Of a stretch of 64,000 nt of DNA, positions 53,942-63,122 are shown in pieces (position 1 is the first letter of the stretch; each line of letters starts with the position of its first letter). Source of the DNA: Planktothrix rubescens CCAP 1459/22 (GTDB taxonomy: Bacteria > Cyanobacteriota > Cyanobacteriia > Cyanobacteriales > Microcoleaceae); contig LR882958.1 in the NCBI GenBank assembly GCA_904830895.1, positions 2,474,001-2,538,000 on the forward strand. The letters are read 5' to 3'. The notes under the pieces were generated by a model, which did not search any database, was not told the origin of the DNA, and was given only the letters and a program-made list of their open reading frames with translations. The position numbers and the translations under genes were made by a program.

Positions 53942-56695
53942 ATGCCTCTAAGTTGGAATGAGATTAAACAAAGGGCGATCACCTTTTCTAAGGAATGGGA
54001 AAGTGAAACTTCAGAGAAGTCAGAGTCGCAATCATTCTGGAATAACTTTTTTAATGTGTTTGGCATTTCACGGCGGCGGGTAGGAAGTTTTGAACTACCA
54101 ATTAAAAAGGCAGACAATAAGCAAGGGTTTATTGATTTGCTGTGGAAGGGGACGATTTTGGTGGAGCATAAGTCTAGGGGCAAGGACTTAGATAAGGCTA
54201 CACAACAAGCAAAAGATTATTTTCCAAATTTAAAAGAACATGAATTACCAAAATATATTTTGGTTTCGGATTTCCAAAAATTCCGGCTTTATGATTTAGA
54301 TACGGCCGAAACTACAGAGTTTGAGCTAAAGGATTTTTTAGATCATGTCCATCTATTCGGCTTTATGGCGGGATATGAAAAACGGGTTTATAAGGATGAA
54401 GATCCTGTCAATATTAAAGCGGCGGAATTGATGGGAGAACTGCACGATCGCCTCAAAGAAATTGGCTATACAGGGCATGATTTAGAGGTTTATCTAGTGC
54501 GGCTATTATTCTGTATGTTTGCCGATGATACGGGCATTTTTAATAATAAGGGAATTTTTTGGGAATATATTGATTTGCATACGAAGGAAAATGGCAGTGA
54601 TTTGGCGATGCACATCGCCTCAATTTTCCATATTTTAAATACATCTAATGAGAAGCGATTAAAAAATTTAGATGAAAATTTAGCGCAGTTTCCCTATGTG
54701 AATGGGAAGTTATTTGAGGAGACTGTAAAACCTGCGACTTTTGATAAACCGATGCGTGAAATGTTGTTAAAGGCTTGTGCGTTTGATTGGGGTAAGATTT
54801 CCCCGGCAATTTTTGGGTCGATGTTTCAGGCGGTAATGAATCAGACGGAACGCCGCAATTTAGGAGCGCATTACACTTCTGAAAAGAATATTCAAAAGTT
54901 GATTAAACCGCTTTTTTTGGATGATCTTTATACTGAATTTGAGAAGGCTAAGGGTAGTAAGGGCAAACTAGAAACATTACATAAAAAGATTGCAAATTTA
55001 CACTTTCTCGATCCTGCCTGTGGTTGTGGTAATTTCTTGATTATTACCTATCGGGAATTGCGAGATTTAGAGATTCTGATTTTGTTGGAATTGAATAAGA
55101 GTGGGCAGTTAGTGACGGATATTAGCTCAATTATTCAAGTCGATGTAGATCAGTTTGCAGGGATTGAATATGATGAATTTGCGGTGCGGGTGGCTGAGGT
55201 GGCGATGTGGTTAATTGATCACCAGATGAATGTGAAGGTGAGTAATGAGTTTGGGCAGTATTTTGTGCGTTTGCCATTGAAGAAGGTGGCGAAGATTGTG
55301 CATGGTAATTCGTTGCGGATTGATTGGGAGTCTGTTGTTGCAAAAGAGAAGTTAAATTTTATTTTAGGTAATCCGCCTTTTGTCGGTTCTAAAATGATGA
55401 ATGAAACACAAAGAGATGATCTTCTTAGTATATTTAACGATGCCAAAGGTGCTGGAGTTATGGATTATGTCTCAGCTTGGTATGTCAAAGCAGCAGAACT
55501 CATTCAAAATTCAAATATCCAAGTAGCTTTTGTTAGTACAAACTCAATTTCTCAAGGCGAACAGGTTGGCATTTTGTGGAATGTTCTCTTTAATGAGTAC
55601 AAAATAAAAATTCATTTTGCTCATAGAACTTTTAAGTGGGCAAATGAAGCCAGAAAAAATGCTGCTGTATATTGCATTATTATTGGGTTTGCGAACTTTG
55701 ATATTGCAGAGAAACGTATTTTTGAGTATGAGGATATCAAGGGCGAACCATTGGAAATACAGGCAAAAAACATCAATCCTTATTTGGTAAATGGAACAGA
55801 TACAACAATTGAAAGAAGACAAAATCCGTTGTCTAATATCCCATCTATAGGTATTGGTAATAAACCAATTGATGGCGGGAACTATCTATTTACAACGCCA
55901 GAAAAAGAAGACTTTATCAAGATAGAGCCACAATCTGCCAAATGGTTTAGAAAATGGGTAGGATCTGATGAATTTATTAATAATCGTGAGAGATGGTGTT
56001 TATGGCTTGGAGATTGTCCGCCTAATGAATTAAAACAGATGCCACAAGCCTTAAAAAGAGTTGAAGCAGTTAAAAAAGTAAGATTAGAAAGCCAAAGCAT
56101 TCCTACTCAGAAACTAGCACAAACTCCAACTCGGTTTCATGTAGAGAATATTCCAAGCGGGGAGTATTTGATCGTTCCCAAGGTTTCAAGTGAGCGTAGA
56201 AAGTATATCCCAATTGGATTTAGTGATTCAAATACTTTATCTAGTGATTTATTATTTGTTGTTTCTAATTCTAGTCTTTACCATTTTGGTATACTCACAT
56301 CCGAGATGCACATGACTTGGGTTAGGTATGTATGTGGAAGATTGAAAAGTGATTTTCGATATTCCAAAGACATCGTTTACAACAACTATCCATTCCCTGA
56401 AAACGTCAGCGACAAACAAAAGCAAAAAGTAGAAATTGCCGCGCAAAAAGTATTAGACACAAGGGCAAAATATCCTGATAGTAGCCTCGCCGATCTTTAC
56501 GATCCTCTCACCATGCCGCCCGACTTGGTAAAAGCCCATCAAACCCTAGATAAAGCGGTAGACCTCTGCTATCGTCCCCAGCCCTTCGTTAGCGAACTAA
56601 ATCGCATTGAGTATTTATTCAGCCTCTATGAAGCCCTAAGTGCGCCATTGCTGAAAGTTGAGAAGAAAAAGCGAAGCAAGAAAAAAGATAGTTAA
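53942..56695 (+). CDS. Single-chain restriction-modification enzyme, MmeI-like (type IIL)
   Basis: A 917-residue protein with nuclease and methyltransferase in one chain. The N-terminal PD-(D/E)XK nuclease has D65 in GFIDLLWKG and E75-x-K77 in LVEHKSRGKD. A helical spacer follows (to about 340), then the adenine methyltransferase with motif I LDPACGCGNFLIITYRELRD, the IEYDEFAVRVAEVAMWLID region and catalytic NPPF in FILGNPPFVGSKMM. The target-recognition domain follows (about 600-830), and the tail is LADLYDPLTMPPDLVKAHQT. The motifs appear intact, so it may be an active modification-dependent defence enzyme needing no separate subunits. It is flanked by miniature elements on both sides. Confidence 0.92.
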   Translation: MPLSWNEIKQRAITFSKEWESETSEKSESQSFWNNFFNVFGISRRRVGSFELPIKKADNKQGFIDLLWKGTILVEHKSRGKDLDKATQQAKDYFPNLKEHELPKYILVSDFQKFRLYDLDTAETTEFELKDFLDHVHLFGFMAGYEKRVYKDEDPVNIKAAELMGELHDRLKEIGYTGHDLEVYLVRLLFCMFADDTGIFNNKGIFWEYIDLHTKENGSDLAMHIASIFHILNTSNEKRLKNLDENLAQFPYVNGKLFEETVKPATFDKPMREMLLKACAFDWGKISPAIFGSMFQAVMNQTERRNLGAHYTSEKNIQKLIKPLFLDDLYTEFEKAKGSKGKLETLHKKIANLHFLDPACGCGNFLIITYRELRDLEILILLELNKSGQLVTDISSIIQVDVDQFAGIEYDEFAVRVAEVAMWLIDHQMNVKVSNEFGQYFVRLPLKKVAKIVHGNSLRIDWESVVAKEKLNFILGNPPFVGSKMMNETQRDDLLSIFNDAKGAGVMDYVSAWYVKAAELIQNSNIQVAFVSTNSISQGEQVGILWNVLFNEYKIKIHFAHRTFKWANEARKNAAVYCIIIGFANFDIAEKRIFEYEDIKGEPLEIQAKNINPYLVNGTDTTIERRQNPLSNIPSIGIGNKPIDGGNYLFTTPEKEDFIKIEPQSAKWFRKWVGSDEFINNRERWCLWLGDCPPNELKQMPQALKRVEAVKKVRLESQSIPTQKLAQTPTRFHVENIPSGEYLIVPKVSSERRKYIPIGFSDSNTLSSDLLFVVSNSSLYHFGILTSEMHMTWVRYVCGRLKSDFRYSKDIVYNNYPFPENVSDKQKQKVEIAAQKVLDTRAKYPDSSLADLYDPLTMPPDLVKAHQTLDKAVDLCYRPQPFVSELNRIEYLFSLYEALSAPLLKVEKKKRSKKKDS

Positions 56696-56786
56696 TAAAT
56701 TAGATGATGTGGCGATCGCTATTCGGTGTGAGTAGTGATTTTTGGGCGATCGCTTTTTAGTATAAGGTATTAAGGCATTAGCTAAA

Positions 56787-56950
56787 TATAGCAATCCTAT
56801 TTGAGTTGTGTTTAAAATCCCTGATCAAAAGGGAACAGCCCCCCCAAACCCCCCGTGCACGGGGGGCTAGGGGGGGGAGGGATCTGGGGTAATACTTCTG
56901 GCTGTTTCATGTCAGTATTAAAATGTTACAACCTATTTAGGATTACTATA
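56787..56950. mobile_element. TATA-ended miniature element, type 1, copy F
   Basis: A 164-bp element with perfect-looking ends TATAGCAATCCTA and TAGGATTACTATA, the GC-rich palindromic core and the GTAATACTTCTGGCTGTTTC segment shared with copies A and B. It ends 1 base before the ATG of the broken restriction gene. Confidence 0.88.
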
Positions 56951-56951
56951 T

Positions 56952-57442
56952 ATGGATTTTGTGGCAGTTTTAGGGGAACGGGAACACGCTCTGGTGCGAC
57001 AAGTAATCATTGAAAAAACTTACACCCTATCAGGAATTGATGCGAATAGCACTAATATTTCTGATGCTGATGGTACAGGTAAGCGACTGCGGGTTAGTTT
57101 TGCAATTCTCGGCTCTCAAGATAATGCGATCGCAGAATTGATATTTTGGTAATCCAAGATAGTTTTTGGATTTTGGTAATCGAATCAAAACCTGCAAGAC
57201 TAGACGTTACCACAGGAATTCCCCAAGCACTTACTTATTTGTTGAACGCTCCGAACTTACAGTCAAGTTGCTATGGAATGGTTACAAACCAAAGAGAAGT
57301 ATTATTTCTGAAATGCGATCGCCACCAAAGTATCCCTCAATACTTCTCAATAGCTGAAAAGTTATTCCGGCTTTTCTTTAAGTTTAGTTTGTTCAATCCT
57401 CCGAACTTAGAAAAATATGATGCTTTTGTACAACTGATTTAG
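56952..57442 (+). pseudogene. Frameshifted N-terminal part of a restriction endonuclease (R subunit-like) gene
   Basis: Two overlapping frames. 56952-57152 gives MDFVAVLGEREHALVRQVII to LRVSFAILGSQDNAIAELIF and stops; from 57146, in the next frame, the sense continues VIQDSFWILVIESKPARLDV then TTGIPQALTYLLNAPN. The second part has the D...ESK nuclease motif of HsdR-N-like/type I restriction proteins, with a FWILVIESK-xx-PQAL signature and FGLVTNG-like YGMVTNQREVLFLK. The frame change at about 57146-57152 and the missing helicase part make this a pseudogene. The first ATG directly abuts miniature element F and is probably not the original start. Confidence 0.7.
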
Positions 57443-57550
57443 ACTCGCTATATCATGCTCTTGATTCTGAGCCTTTATTTTCAGGAGATTGGCATTCTTT
57501 GGTAGAAAAAATGATTTTCAGTAGGGTATATAATCAGAACATTGGAGAAT

Positions 57551-57589
57551 AAAAAAGGGTTAGGTGTTTCGGATTTGAAACACCTAACC
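57551..57589 (-). terminator. Terminator of the phycocyanin operon
   Basis: GGTTAGGTGTTTC (57558-57570) pairs perfectly with GAAACACCTAACC (57577-57589); on the minus strand the stem is followed by CTTTTTTATT. It lies about 90 bases after the cpcD stop. Confidence 0.9.
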
Positions 57590-57676
57590 ACAAATATCAA
57601 TGTTTAAATTTAACTAGCGTCCGTTTACTTGTTAAATTCAGTTTTGAACTTCGATCTAATTAGAGAATAATAGTAA

Positions 57677-57919
57677 TTATTCTGCCTCGGAAGTTAAAGG
57701 TTGAATACTAACAATTTTTGCACCCATCCGTGTTAAACGCTGCATTTCCTGGTTCATGCGGTTGTAAGGAACAATGATGAACTGGCTGGCGCTAGAACGA
57801 ATAGAATAATCAGTTTTGTCGGTTTCACCCGATTGATGTAAACCCACAACTTCATAACGAAAAAAGCGACTTCCCGATGGAGAAGCGGCTGAATTACCTA
57901 CTGCAACTTGACCTAACAT
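57677..57919 (-). CDS. cpcD: Phycobilisome rod capping linker CpcD
   Basis: An 80-residue small linker that caps the distal end of phycocyanin rods. It is a single CpcD domain: SRFFRYEVVGLHQSGETDKT, then SQFIIVPYNRMNQEMQRLTR and MGAKIVSIQPL, the same unit found at the C-termini of the two rod linkers upstream. It is the last gene of the operon, 81 bases after the first linker gene. Confidence 0.96.
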   Translation of the reverse strand: MLGQVAVGNSAASPSGSRFFRYEVVGLHQSGETDKTDYSIRSSASQFIIVPYNRMNQEMQRLTRMGAKIVSIQPLTSEAE

Positions 57920-58000
57920 TGTTTTGAATTAATCTAATAAAGTTGTACAAAAACAATAAACAGGGATTGCTGATCAGCGCCCCCTGATTAAAAAAACGTC

Positions 58001-58870
58001 CTAAACAGGTGTAACACTGGCGACTTTACCACCTTGGCGTTGAATTTCCTGAAGTAGAGAAGATAAGCCTTCGTAAGGAACAATAAAGGACTTGCTGCTT
58101 CGACGAACTTTAGGATATCGACGCTCAATAATTCCAGCCACTTCAACCCGATAGCTACGGTCAGATTGTCCTAACACTCCGCCTGTGCTGAATCCCGTGG
58201 TCGGGACTACACCTTGACCGGAGGAACGATAAGACCAACCTCCGCTACCACCGGAGGGGCCAACAACGGGAGAAGAACTGTTTTGACCCAGTTCTTTAGC
58301 CAAGCGAGACGAATTCCCGTCTAATTGAGAGCGATCGCTATTAGCATAACCGCGATACAACCGGAAGATCCGAGTAAAACCGACGCTTCTTTGTCCCCGT
58401 TGAAATTCAAAGGCGCGATAGTAGGGAACCACATTTTCCCCAAAGTTTTCCAGGTATTCGACTGAATCAATATAGGAATCAATATCAGCTTCATAGCCTT
58501 GGTTTTGATATAAATCCAAGTGGAAAACCACGTCGGATTCAGCATAAGGAGCGCGACCTAGTAAATGTTTGTAATTGAGTTCAATTACACGGGTTTGGAA
58601 ATTCGGGTAGAAAAACTTGGATTTGTATAGTTCTGATTTAGCAACAGAACGAACAAACTCTCGCACGCTGATGCTACCATCGGTCAACAGAGACTCAGCA
58701 CTTTTCAGACGCTCAGAACTCATTAAATAATCGTTACCCAGGAGTTGGCGATAAACGGCACGAATTACCTGTTGAGCATCGTCCCGAGTCCAATCTGGTC
58801 GCAGTTCAACACGGGGCGTTTCTTGGAATGCAGTAGTTCCTAGTCTAGATGCTGCTGTTGTAATAGCCAC
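58001..58870 (-). CDS. cpcC: Phycocyanin-associated rod linker polypeptide
   Basis: A 289-residue (about 32 kDa) rod linker. The N-terminal PBS-linker domain (about 15-150) has [60 protein letters not shown] and [21 protein letters not shown] Ser/Gly-rich joint ([20 protein letters not shown]) precedes the C-terminal CpcD domain ([20 protein letters not shown]). It joins phycocyanin hexamers in the rod. It is one of two tandem linker genes, 55% or so alike to the eye, as in the cpcH-cpcI arrangement of inducible phycocyanin operons. Confidence 0.96.
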   Translation of the reverse strand: MAITTAASRLGTTAFQETPRVELRPDWTRDDAQQVIRAVYRQLLGNDYLMSSERLKSAESLLTDGSISVREFVRSVAKSELYKSKFFYPNFQTRVIELNYKHLLGRAPYAESDVVFHLDLYQNQGYEADIDSYIDSVEYLENFGENVVPYYRAFEFQRGQRSVGFTRIFRLYRGYANSDRSQLDGNSSRLAKELGQNSSSPVVGPSGGSGGWSYRSSGQGVVPTTGFSTGGVLGQSDRSYRVEVAGIIERRYPKVRRSSKSFIVPYEGLSSLLQEIQRQGGKVASVTPV

Positions 58871-59053
58871 CTAAAACCCTCCTCTTATATTTAAGAACAT
58901 GACCGAGAATCAAGTTGCGATTGTAGCGTGCATTGATTCGCTGTTAAATGTTTGTAAGTCAGAGGAATTAGAGTCTAAGCCTTCTGCTTGAACAGTCAAC
59001 CCAGACCCCAAGTCTTCTGACACAAACTGGCATTAAAGTTGAAACCAATGAGA

Positions 59054-59869
59054 TTATGCCAAAGTAATTCTCATTATCCGTCCCCCGGCGCGATGAATTC
59101 GCTGCAACTGAGTAGACAGTTGGTCATAGGGTACGGTATATTCAGTTTGGGTACGGCGCACTTGAGGCAGAGACTGTGTTGCTTTTTGCATAACAGTCAG
59201 GCGGTAGAGTTGTCCACGACTGCCGCCTGTCGTACCTGCTAGACTTTGACCATGATCCGGTGTTTGAATCGGAGCAGCCAAATTCCGGCCTAATTCCCAA
59301 GTTAAGCGACTTTGCTTTTGGTTTTGAGCGCGATCGCTGCTGGCATACCCGCGATAGAGGGTAAACAAGCGGTTGAAACCAACGGTTTTCTGTCCATCTT
59401 GGGTAGAAAAGCCCCGATAATAGGGGACGACATTTTCCCCAAAATTCTCCAGATATTCTGGAGAGTCCAGGTAAGAGTTGATTTCGGCTTCATAGCCCTG
59501 GCTGACATAGAGATCAACGTGAAACGCAATCTCTGACTCATCGTAAGGGGCGCGACCGAGCAGATGTTTGTAATTTAACTCAATAAATCGAGTTTGAGAA
59601 TTAGAGTAAAAAAACTTAGTCCGGTAAACCTCGGATAAAGCAATAGCTCTGACAAAATCCCGAACGGTAATTTGTCCTTGGCGCAGTAAAGATTCCGCGC
59701 TAGTGAGCCGCTCCCGCGACATCAGGTGTTCGTTGCCCATCACCTGACGATATGCTGCCACAATCACAGTTTGCACGTCTGCTTCTGTGTAGTTGGGGCG
59801 TAGTTCTACGGGTTTTGTTTCTTCAAAGGCCCGGATACCAAGTCGGCCTCCCTCAAGCAAGCCAACCAT
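59054..59869 (-). CDS. cpcC: Phycocyanin-associated rod linker polypeptide, second type
   Basis: A 271-residue (about 30 kDa) rod linker with the same two-domain plan as its downstream neighbour: PBS-linker domain ([60 protein letters not shown]) and CpcD domain ([40 protein letters not shown]). The joint is shorter. Gene order and differences suggest that the two linkers occupy successive positions in the rod. It follows cpcA after a strong intercistronic hairpin. Confidence 0.96.
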   Translation of the reverse strand: MVGLLEGGRLGIRAFEETKPVELRPNYTEADVQTVIVAAYRQVMGNEHLMSRERLTSAESLLRQGQITVRDFVRAIALSEVYRTKFFYSNSQTRFIELNYKHLLGRAPYDESEIAFHVDLYVSQGYEAEINSYLDSPEYLENFGENVVPYYRGFSTQDGQKTVGFNRLFTLYRGYASSDRAQNQKQSRLTWELGRNLAAPIQTPDHGQSLAGTTGGSRGQLYRLTVMQKATQSLPQVRRTQTEYTVPYDQLSTQLQRIHRAGGRIMRITLA

Positions 59870-59958
59870 ATCCTTATGCTCCGTAAGAGATTTTCAAAAC
59901 AGACAAGACAAAAAAAGAAAAACTTTGTTAATCTTGGATAACAACCACAATAAACAAA

Positions 59959-60022
59959 GATGCCCGGAGCGTTAAACAACCGTTAACCCAGTTGCTAACA
60001 GCTATTTACCGTTCCGGGCATC
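59959..60022 (-). promoter_or_regulatory. Intercistronic hairpin between cpcA and the linker genes
   Basis: GATGCCCGGA (59959-59968) pairs with TCCGGGCATC (60013-60022) around a 44-base inner region. No T-run follows closely. Hairpins at this place in cpc operons are known to stabilise or partly terminate the abundant cpcBA message, giving more subunit than linker. Confidence 0.75.
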
Positions 60023-60035
60023 AAACGTGCTAAAT

Positions 60036-60524
60036 CTAGCTCAGAGCGTTGATAGCATAGTCGATGTAGGAGTTGGCTTCAACACCTGCGTCGCCACTCA
60101 GACCGTGGTTGGCTTTGATATATTTCAGAGCTTCCACATACCAGCTAGGAGAAAGTTCAAAAGTCCGGTTGATTTCATCAACACCAGCAATCAGGTACTC
60201 GTCCATAGGGCCTGTACCACCGGCAATTAAGCAATAGGTGACTTGACGGAGGTAGTAACCGATGTCACGAGCGCATTTGGCTTTACCACGTTCGCTAGAA
60301 GCGTAGTTGGGCCCTTGCATTGTGGTGGTATAAGGGAATTTGTTATACACTGCTTGGGCAGCGCCACTGATCAGGCTGTCAGATTTTGCAGTCAGAGCTT
60401 TGGCTGCTTCTAAACCGGCTTTGGCTTGACGGAAACGACCAAAAGCCACTTGGATTTCAGTGCTGCTCAGGAAACGGCCTTGAGAATCGGCGGTTGTTAC
60501 CGCTTCAGTCAGGGGGGTTTTCAT
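60036..60524 (-). CDS. cpcA: C-phycocyanin alpha subunit
   Basis: A 162-residue phycocyanin alpha subunit. The bilin-binding Cys is C84 in [15 protein letters not shown] with D87. The start [20 protein letters not shown] and the ending [14 protein letters not shown] are canonical. It carries one phycocyanobilin and pairs with CpcB into trimers and hexamers of the rods. Start ATG 60524, 98 bases after cpcB. Confidence 0.99.
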   Translation of the reverse strand: MKTPLTEAVTTADSQGRFLSSTEIQVAFGRFRQAKAGLEAAKALTAKSDSLISGAAQAVYNKFPYTTTMQGPNYASSERGKAKCARDIGYYLRQVTYCLIAGGTGPMDEYLIAGVDEINRTFELSPSWYVEALKYIKANHGLSGDAGVEANSYIDYAINALS

Positions 60525-60622
60525 GCTTGAGTTATCTCCCTATGGGTTTACAAAATTTAGGTACAGATTGAAGTCGTTTAATTAGACTTCTATGGAGTTT
60601 TGAAAATCTAATTTTTGAAAAA

Positions 60623-61141
60623 TTAGGCGACAGCAGCCGCAGCGAGATCAAAGTAGCCGGCGACTTCAGAAGCCAGAGCGCTACAATCTCCAGGAGTAAT
60701 TCCTGCGGGATCGTTAACAATAGCCAAAGCTGCATCTTTCATTTTGCCAACGCCAACGGCGACGGAAGCACCAGGAACGCCCAGAGCCAGGTAGGTTTCA
60801 CGCAGACCGTTCAAGCAACGATCATTAAGAACGCTAGAATCTCCGGCGAAGACTGCGTAGGTGACATAACGCAAAATAATTTCCATGTCGCGTAAGCAAG
60901 CAGCCATACGACGGTTGGTGTAAGCATTGCCACCAGGAGCGATCAATTGGGCTTGCTCGTCAAATAAAGCGCGAGCAGCGTTAGAAACAATGGCAGAAGC
61001 GTTACCAGTGATGCGGTTAACGGCATCTAAACGCTTGTTGCTTTCGGCAACCATTTGGCCGAGAGCATCGATCTGGCCGGGGCTTAACATTTCGCCGCGG
61101 GTATCAGCTTGAGAAACCACCTTGGTAAAGGCATCAAACAT
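60623..61141 (-). CDS. cpcB: C-phycocyanin beta subunit
   Basis: A 172-residue phycocyanin beta subunit. Both chromophore cysteines are present (C82 in [21 protein letters not shown]153 in [12 protein letters not shown]), as is N72, the residue methylated by CpcM. First gene of the operon cpcB-cpcA-linker-linker-cpcD. AGGAG precedes ATG 61141, and a long hairpin-bearing leader lies upstream. Confidence 0.99.
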   Translation of the reverse strand: MFDAFTKVVSQADTRGEMLSPGQIDALGQMVAESNKRLDAVNRITGNASAIVSNAARALFDEQAQLIAPGGNAYTNRRMAACLRDMEIILRYVTYAVFAGDSSVLNDRCLNGLRETYLALGVPGASVAVGVGKMKDAALAIVNDPAGITPGDCSALASEVAGYFDLAAAAVA

Positions 61142-61532
61142 GGATCAATCTCCTACTTGACTTGCTTAACTTTATTTTCGACTCAAAGTGAAATGATGGG
61201 TTTTCCCGATCCTGACTCTTGAGAGTCTCTCTTGTTTGGCTACTGTTACTGTTTTTGAAGTAACAGTAGCCTTACTTAGAGGAACCTTAGAAATTTTACA
61301 TCATTTTATGAAAGGACATTAAACTTTTTTAATCAAATGTTAATCAATTGTTGGGAGACTAACATTTGGCTGTTATCTTTGCCCTTCAGATATTGGTTAT
61401 ACAACGCCGTCGCTATTTGTTGCGTTAAAATTTATTACGAACAATGTCTTAGGTAAAAAACACAGTCTGCTTTTCATCATTATCGCATTTTTGCTAAGTG
61501 AAAATACTTAGAGGAAAAATCCAATTCCGTCC
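61142..61532 (-). promoter_or_regulatory. cpc operon promoter and hairpin leader
   Basis: The 391 bases before cpcB contain a perfect 13-base-pair hairpin, GGCTACTGTTACT (61238-61250) with AGTAACAGTAGCC (61259-61271), about 100 bases before the start codon. Upstream AT-rich sequence (61300-61400) is a plausible promoter; a TAAAAT box near 61297-61302 is one candidate for -10, but the start point cannot be fixed by eye. A ribosome site AGGAG lies 8 bases before the ATG. The hairpin probably stabilises the leader of this very abundant mRNA. Confidence 0.6.
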
Positions 61533-62432
61533 TTAATCCCGCCTCAGATGAGAAATTGCTAACTGCATCGCCCGTTGCACCGTGGGGTCAGTTTCCTGAA
61601 TCAATGCCGTATTCAGCAATTCCATTGCACCTTGATCTTTAACTTCATCCCCCATCTTCATCAAAGCCATCGCTACCCCTTTCCGACTTTCTCCATCTGG
61701 ATGCTGCAATAACTCCATCAACCGGGGAATCGCAGGTGCATAGCTGATATTTCCTAAAGCGGCGATCGCTTCACACCGAACTTCCGAATCAACATCCTCC
61801 AAAGCTTGAACCAGAATTTCCGTGGCTTCGGTGTCCGGTTGTTCTTCCGCCATTTTAGCGATCGCCCCCACCACCGCCATCCGCACTTCTGGGGAATCAG
61901 AATGAATTTCCCGATATAAAATCTCTTTTGCGGCTGGCCCAATAAAAGCCAGAGCCCAAGCTGCGTGTCCTTTCGTGCTTTCTGGGGAATCCGGGGACGC
62001 CAAAATCTCTAATAGAGGTGGGACAGATGCGGCTCCTGTACCCGCTAATGCCCCAATTGCGGAACCTTTGACCACCGTATCCTCATCCTCTAACAACGCT
62101 TTGATCAAAACCGGAACCGCTTCCGGGTCAGCAATCAACGTTAAGGTTTTTGCCGCAGCCCTTCGGACAACCGGGTTGGGATGATTAGCCAGCGCAGTTA
62201 GTAAAAAGGGAACAGCAGGTTTTCCCACTTGACCCAACGCTTCCGCAAAACCCAGTCTTACCATCCCCCGTGTATCCCCTAGACACTCCACCATTTGTTT
62301 GATTAGGGTAAGGTCGCTAGAGTCAAAACCGTTAGCGGCTAACTGTTGATTCACCCTCGCCAACAAAATATCTGTTTCTTCAGGAGACAGGACAACAGCA
62401 TCATTTCCAGATAAAGTTTCCGAGTTAGACAT
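61533..62432 (-). CDS. HEAT-repeat phycobilin lyase-like protein (CpcE/F, CpeY/Z/F clade)
   Basis: A 299-residue protein built of HEAT-like repeats (GMVRLGFAEALGQVGKPAVP, PNPVVRRAAAKTLTLIADPE, EDTVVKGSAIGALAGTGAAS, DSEVRCEAIAALGNISYAPA). It belongs to the E/F clade of bilin lyases and their relatives. Length and the absence of a CpcE-like N-terminus point to the CpeF/MpeV/IaiH side rather than to CpcE or CpcF; CpeF attaches the doubly linked phycoerythrobilin on beta-phycoerythrin. Lying between cpeR and cpcB, it probably serves phycoerythrin or phycocyanin maturation. Its exact subgroup is uncertain. Confidence 0.8.
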   Translation of the reverse strand: MSNSETLSGNDAVVLSPEETDILLARVNQQLAANGFDSSDLTLIKQMVECLGDTRGMVRLGFAEALGQVGKPAVPFLLTALANHPNPVVRRAAAKTLTLIADPEAVPVLIKALLEDEDTVVKGSAIGALAGTGAASVPPLLEILASPDSPESTKGHAAWALAFIGPAAKEILYREIHSDSPEVRMAVVGAIAKMAEEQPDTEATEILVQALEDVDSEVRCEAIAALGNISYAPAIPRLMELLQHPDGESRKGVAMALMKMGDEVKDQGAMELLNTALIQETDPTVQRAMQLAISHLRRD

Positions 62433-62455
62433 ATATACAGATCAAGTGGGATAAC

Positions 62456-62695
62456 TTAATTCTCAACACTCACCATCGCCTGTTGGCTGCGGAGTTCCTC
62501 AAGTTTGGCATCAATTTGAGCCAAGATCGGCTCTAGTTGTGCCATTGCCTTTGTCTTGGACATTTTAGCCCGTTGCGCCGCAGTCAACGTTTCATTCAGG
62601 AGGCGTTCTCGATACTGTTCTAGTTCCTGAATAACTTCTGCTAATTCGTCAGAAACAACAGGTTCTGTGCTAGTGATTTCGGTTTGTTCTGTCAT
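62456..62695 (-). CDS. Small acidic helical protein of the phycoerythrin region
   Basis: A 79-residue protein with a disordered Thr/Glu-rich start and a long helix likely to form a coiled coil (SDELAEVIQELEQYRERLLN, LEPILAQIDAKLEELRSQQA). It lies 23 bases upstream of the HEAT-repeat lyase gene and 78 bases after cpeR, in the same direction, so co-transcription is likely. I do not recognise a named family; a role with the lyase or in phycobilisome assembly is inferred from position only. Confidence 0.7.
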   Translation of the reverse strand: MTEQTEITSTEPVVSDELAEVIQELEQYRERLLNETLTAAQRAKMSKTKAMAQLEPILAQIDAKLEELRSQQAMVSVEN

Positions 62696-62773
62696 ATTTT
62701 GATAATTTAGATTGGGATCTATTCAGATTTTCTCAGATTCGGTGACTCCGAGTAAACCTTTTTTATAAAACAT

Positions 62774-63079
62774 TTAGAATTGTTGATCAAACCGAGTATA
62801 AAATGCTCCATACTTAATCCAATATTGTTTTAATTGATGATTAGGAACAGCTAAATAAGCCTTGGCTTGATAAAGAATCACCTGTCGATGGTTTCCCATC
62901 CAAATTTTTTCCTTAATCGCCACAGAAATAAAAGTTCCATTCAAACTAGCGATGGAAGATTCAAATCTTTCAATGGCTGAATAATCTAAGGTTTCAAAAA
63001 TCAAAAAATTATCTAAAAAAATCAAATGGCGACTCCGAATCCATGCCTCCATTTTTTTTCGGGCGACTGGAGGTAACAT
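62774..63079 (-). CDS. cpeR: Phycoerythrin operon activator CpeR
   Basis: A 101-residue protein matching CpeR in size and sequence: start LPPVARKKMEAWIRSRHLIF, the FLIFETLDYSAIERFESSIA block and the end LKQYWIKYGAFYTRFDQQF. CpeR is required for green-light activation of the cpeBA operon in chromatically adapting cyanobacteria and belongs to a PP2C-remote/unknown fold. Its place after cpeT and cpeS reproduces the end of the cpeCDESTR operon of Fremyella, and implies that phycoerythrin structural genes lie beyond the right edge. Confidence 0.88.
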   Translation of the reverse strand: MLPPVARKKMEAWIRSRHLIFLDNFLIFETLDYSAIERFESSIASLNGTFISVAIKEKIWMGNHRQVILYQAKAYLAVPNHQLKQYWIKYGAFYTRFDQQF

Positions 63080-63122
63080 TGTTTTTATTATTCATTTTGG
63101 TGTCAATCTACAAAAAAATTAT

